This document shows positions 6,039 through 8,476 of a stretch of DNA of 8,476 bases, in pieces. Position 1 is the first letter of the stretch, and each line of letters begins with the position of its first letter. A program made the translations under genes and the position numbers. Source of the stretch: an uncultured Lachnospiraceae bacterium (GTDB taxonomy: Bacteria; Bacillota; Clostridia; Lachnospirales; Lachnospiraceae); assembly GCA_958422845.1 (NCBI GenBank), contig CATZPU010000037.1:1-8476 (forward strand), read 5' to 3'. Under the pieces are notes generated by a model that was given only the letters and a program-made list of their open reading frames with translations, was not told the DNA's origin and did no database searches.

Positions 6039-7532
6039 ATGTTATTTAATTCACTGGAATTTCTTGTATTTTTTCCGGTCGTCTGTCTGTGCTATTATGT
6101 GATCCCGCACAGGGTACGTTATTTATTCCTGCTGGCGTGCAGTTATTTCTTCTACATGTGCTGGAATCCTGAGTATGCGCTTTTGATGCTGACCTCTACG
6201 GCGATCACGTATGCGTCGGGGCTGCTGATTGATTCCGCAGAGAAGATAGAAGATGAAAGAAAACGGATCCGCAGGAAAAAGTGGTATGTGGCGCTTTCCT
6301 TTATCAGTAACCTGGCTATTCTGTTTTTCTTTAAGTATTTTGATTTTGCGGCGCAGACAGCAGTGAAGCTGTTGGCGGCGGCAGGGATAGAGGCGCAGCC
6401 TCCGGTATTCGATGTGATCCTTCCGGTCGGCATTTCCTTTTACACGTTTCAGGCGCTTGGCTACACGGTGGACGTATACCGCAAAGATATTTATGCGGAG
6501 CGCAATTTCTTCAAATATGCGCTGTTTGTTTCGTTCTTTCCGCAGCTTGTCGCAGGACCGATCGAGCGTTCCAAAAATCTTCTGAAACAGTTAAATGAAA
6601 AGCACCGGTTTGAATTTGAGCGCGTCAGAGACGGACTTTTGCTGATGCTGTACGGATTTTTCCAGAAGGTCGTACTGGCGGAATATCTGGCGATCGCCGT
6701 GAACAGTGTGTACAATACGTACACCGAACGGACGGGGTTTCAGCTCCTTACGGCGACTGTATTGTTTGCATTTCAGATCTATTGTGATTTCGGAAGCTAT
6801 TCCAACATTGCGGTCGGCGCGGCAAAAGTCATGGGCTTTCGGCTGATGGAGAATTTCAATACGCCGTATTTTGCAGTTTCCGTATCGGATTTCTGGAGAC
6901 GCTGGCATATATCGCTTTCTACGTGGTTTCGCGACTATCTGTATATTCCGCTTGGCGGAAACCGTAAGGGAAAGGTACGGAAATGGTTCAATCTGATGGT
7001 CGTATTCCTTGTGAGCGGTCTGTGGCACGGTGCAAACTGGCATTTCGTCATATGGGGCGGGCTAAACGGCGCGTATCAGGTGATCGGAGAGTGGCTCCGA
7101 CCGGTGCGTGAAAAGATCATGAAACTTTGTTCCATCGATAAAAATGCTCCAAGCCACCGCGTGCTTCAGATGGCGATCACGTTTGTGCTGGTCGATTTCA
7201 GCTGGGTATTTTTCCGTGCGCCGTTTATGCAGGGAATTGAAATTATAAAAAAGATACTTGGATTCGGAGCGCTTCCATGGTTTACGTGGGGCGACAATCT
7301 GACTGCAATGGGGCTTACGCTCCAGACGCGCAATCTTCTGATCGTGTCGCTTGCGATCCTTTTGTTTGCCGATGTCTGCAAATACCGCGGCGTCAGGGTG
7401 ATCGAATGGCTGAACGCGCAGGGGATATGGCTGCGGTGGCTCGTCTGGTTTGCCGGAATTTTCGGCGTGCTCATCTTCGGCGTATACGTTCCGGGCTATG
7501 ACGCGACGCAGTTTATTTACTTCCAGTTTTAA
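6039..7532 (+). CDS. MBOAT family O-acyltransferase (AlgI/PatA/DltB-like)
   Basis: This 497-residue polytopic membrane protein belongs to the membrane-bound O-acyltransferase family, which passes acyl groups across the membrane for O-acylation of secreted glycans or teichoic acids. Typical motifs are the LFNSLEFLVFFPVV start, PVGISFYTFQALGY, FFPQLVAGPIER, the FWRRWHISLSTWFRDYLYIPLGG block with His290, and SGLWHGANWHFVIWG with the invariant catalytic histidine at 330 (AlgI His322 equivalent). Length matches the AlgI group (about 500), longer than DltB. GGAGG at 6027-6031 sits 7 bases before ATG 6039; a TTG at 6015 in frame is rejected for that reason. No DltA/DltC genes are nearby, which makes polysaccharide acetylation more likely than D-alanylation. 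The accepting polymer is unknown. Confidence 0.94.
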   Translation: MLFNSLEFLVFFPVVCLCYYVIPHRVRYLFLLACSYFFYMCWNPEYALLMLTSTAITYASGLLIDSAEKIEDERKRIRRKKWYVALSFISNLAILFFFKYFDFAAQTAVKLLAAAGIEAQPPVFDVILPVGISFYTFQALGYTVDVYRKDIYAERNFFKYALFVSFFPQLVAGPIERSKNLLKQLNEKHRFEFERVRDGLLLMLYGFFQKVVLAEYLAIAVNSVYNTYTERTGFQLLTATVLFAFQIYCDFGSYSNIAVGAAKVMGFRLMENFNTPYFAVSVSDFWRRWHISLSTWFRDYLYIPLGGNRKGKVRKWFNLMVVFLVSGLWHGANWHFVIWGGLNGAYQVIGEWLRPVREKIMKLCSIDKNAPSHRVLQMAITFVLVDFSWVFFRAPFMQGIEIIKKILGFGALPWFTWGDNLTAMGLTLQTRNLLIVSLAILLFADVCKYRGVRVIEWLNAQGIWLRWLVWFAGIFGVLIFGVYVPGYDATQFIYFQF

Positions 7533-7687
7533 CACGCTGCGCAGCGTTTGGGTATAAGCGCAGGAACCTGCAGTTTGGGACGTCCAGAGGGCGCATTACC
7601 GAAACAGGGAGAGCGCATAAGAAAAAGTATCTGTAAAAATAGACAAAAATGAGAATGTAAAATTGTGGATAACAGATAAAATAACGG
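7533..7687. other. gap after MBOAT gene: weak hairpin, DnaA-box match, no gene seen
   Basis: No credible gene was found here. ACGCTGCGCAGCGT (7534-7547) is a perfect 14-bp palindrome just after the MBOAT stop with only three T's behind it, so it is at best a weak terminator. GCAGGAACCTGC lies at about 7560-7571 as a short inverted repeat. From 7620 the DNA becomes A-rich. TGTGGATAA at 7664-7672 is the exact complement of the DnaA-box consensus TTATCCACA. Confidence 0.5.
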
Positions 7688-7725
7688 AAAGATATGCAAA
7701 GGCTCTTGCATATCTTTTCTTTTTG
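7688..7725 (+). terminator. Rho-independent terminator upstream of the sugar-binding protein gene
   Basis: AAAGATATGCAA (7688-7699) pairs perfectly with TTGCATATCTTT (7706-7717) around a six-base loop, and a T-rich tract runs to 7724. It is 155 bases after the MBOAT stop and is the strongest candidate for the end of that operon. It also insulates the following promoter. Confidence 0.9.
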
Positions 7726-7731
7726 TGATAG

Positions 7732-7771
7732 TATAATGACATGAATTGGAAACGTTACCGAAAACGTTCCC
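7732..7771 (+). promoter_or_regulatory. promoter and LacI-family-like operators of the sugar-binding protein gene
   Basis: TATAAT at 7732-7737 is a perfect -10; the -35 position is poor because it falls on the preceding terminator arm, which suggests an activated or weak promoter. Transcription would start near 7744. Immediately downstream are two abutting 12-bp elements, GGAAACGTTACC (7748-7759) and GAAAACGTTCCC (7760-7771), each with an AACGTT core of the kind bound by LacI/PurR/CcpA-family repressors. Their position over the start site fits repression relieved by a sugar. The regulator is not in the window. Confidence 0.72.
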
Positions 7772-7816
7772 AGATCGGAAACCAGAAATCATTCTTAAAA
7801 GAAAGAGGGTAAAACG

Positions 7817-8476
7817 ATGAAAAATTTTAAAAAGTATTTTGCAGCAGCGATGTCCGCAGCAATGGTAGCAGGTCTTGCAGTTGTTCCTGCACAGGCAGAA
7901 GAAGCAAAGGGTTCCGTTTATTATCTGAATTTCAAGCCGGAGCAGGCTGAGCAGTGGGAGGCGCTGGCAGAGGCTTACACAGAGGAGACAGGCGTTCCGG
8001 TAACAGTAGTTACGGCAGCTTCCGGTACGTATGAGTCCACTCTGAAATCCGAGATGGCAAAGGACGAGGCTCCGACGATGTTTCAGGTAAACGGACCGAT
8101 CGGTCTGGCTTCCTGGAAAGATTACTGCTATGACATGAAAGACAGCGAGCTTTACAGCTACTTAAAGAGCGACGACTTCGCATTAAAAGACGGCGATTCT
8201 GTTCTCGGTATCGCATACGTGATCGAGACATACGGTATCATTTACAATAAGGCGATTCTGGCTGACTACTGTGCGACAGAGGGAGCAGTGATCAAGGATG
8301 CTTCTGAGATCACAAGTTTTGAGACACTCAAAGCAGTAGCTGAGGATATTCAGGCAAAGAAAGATGAGCTGGGCGTGCTCGGCGCATTTACTTCCGCAGG
8401 TATGGATTCCTCCTCTGACTGGAGATTCAAGACACACCTTGCAAACCTGCCGATCTACTACGAGTATCAGGCAGAC
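7817..8476 (+). CDS. extracellular carbohydrate-binding protein of an ABC transporter (3' truncated)
   Basis: The first 220 residues of a family-1 extracellular solute-binding protein are present; the frame is still open at the window end. It would capture a sugar or oligosaccharide outside the cell for an ABC importer, whose permease genes probably follow. Residues 1-27 form a Sec signal peptide (basic KNFKK, Ala-rich core, probable cleavage after AQA). Mature features include VYYLNFKPEQAEQWEALAEAYTEETG, the usual first strand and helix of sugar-binding proteins, then APTMFQVNGP, YGIIYNKAIL, and WRFKTHLANLP. AGAGGG at 7804-7809 is the ribosome binding site. Unusually for a Gram-positive binding protein there is no lipobox cysteine; the first Cys lies well inside the mature domain (DYCYD). 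Preceded by a terminator, promoter and operator pair, so it probably starts a sugar-uptake operon. Confidence 0.93.
   Translation, partial: MKNFKKYFAAAMSAAMVAGLAVVPAQAEEAKGSVYYLNFKPEQAEQWEALAEAYTEETGVPVTVVTAASGTYESTLKSEMAKDEAPTMFQVNGPIGLASWKDYCYDMKDSELYSYLKSDDFALKDGDSVLGIAYVIETYGIIYNKAILADYCATEGAVIKDASEITSFETLKAVAEDIQAKKDELGVLGAFTSAGMDSSSDWRFKTHLANLPIYYEYQAD

Noticed and set aside
7664..7672. Replication origin
   Set aside because: A single DnaA-box match without a cluster of boxes, dnaA or dnaN nearby.
7529..7792. 87-residue minus-strand frame in the gap before the sugar-binding gene
   Set aside because: It covers a terminator, a promoter and operator elements, and shows no protein-family resemblance.

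Overview
The window looks like a chromosomal segment from a low-to-mid GC Gram-positive anaerobe of the Clostridia, most likely a Lachnospiraceae-type gut bacterium. The reasons are the clear Bacillota-type RpoA and L17 sequences (L17 carries a large insertion), strong GGAGG-type ribosome binding sites on most genes, a four-cluster ferredoxin, and a carbohydrate ABC-transporter binding protein. The taxonomic call is inference from protein character; no database search was made.

Layout. (1) Positions 1-1541 are the tail of the ribosomal-protein/RNA-polymerase superoperon: rpoA (5' end outside the window), rplQ, and a strong intrinsic terminator. (2) A near-consensus promoter at 1564-1593 drives a two-gene unit: a small protein with four 4Fe-4S motifs (1677-2066) and, 6 bases later, a LacX-type aldose 1-epimerase (2073-2948). 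(3) A bidirectional terminator separates this unit from a convergent cyclophilin peptidyl-prolyl isomerase (3095-3625, minus strand). The cyclophilin promoter has a palindromic -10 box (ATTATAAT) that could also fire towards the next gene. (4) A two-domain GNAT acetyltransferase follows (3750-4742), with an unrecognised N-terminal module containing an in-frame 39-bp tandem duplication, then a terminator. (5) A 31-bp tandem repeat built around a perfect 10-bp palindrome precedes a two-gene cassette: a membrane-anchored SGNH-type protein (4971-6011) and an MBOAT O-acyltransferase (6039-7532). This pair has the architecture of AlgI/AlgJ-, PatA/PatB- or DltB/DltD-type surface-polymer acylation systems, but no polymer-synthesis or acyl-carrier genes are visible beside it. 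(6) After a strong terminator, a promoter with two adjacent LacI-family-like operator half-repeats starts a carbohydrate-transport gene (7817 to the window end). Its product has a Sec signal peptide but no lipobox.

Most of the window is ordinary housekeeping. The parts most worth a second look are the stand-alone MBOAT/SGNH cassette with its palindromic repeats, the symmetric -10 between the cyclophilin and GNAT genes, the GNAT fusion with its internal repeat, and the control region and missing lipid anchor of the binding protein. No mobile element, CRISPR array, tRNA or rRNA was seen. No gene-free stretch exceeds 300 bases; the two largest gaps (4743-4970 and 7533-7816) are described below.
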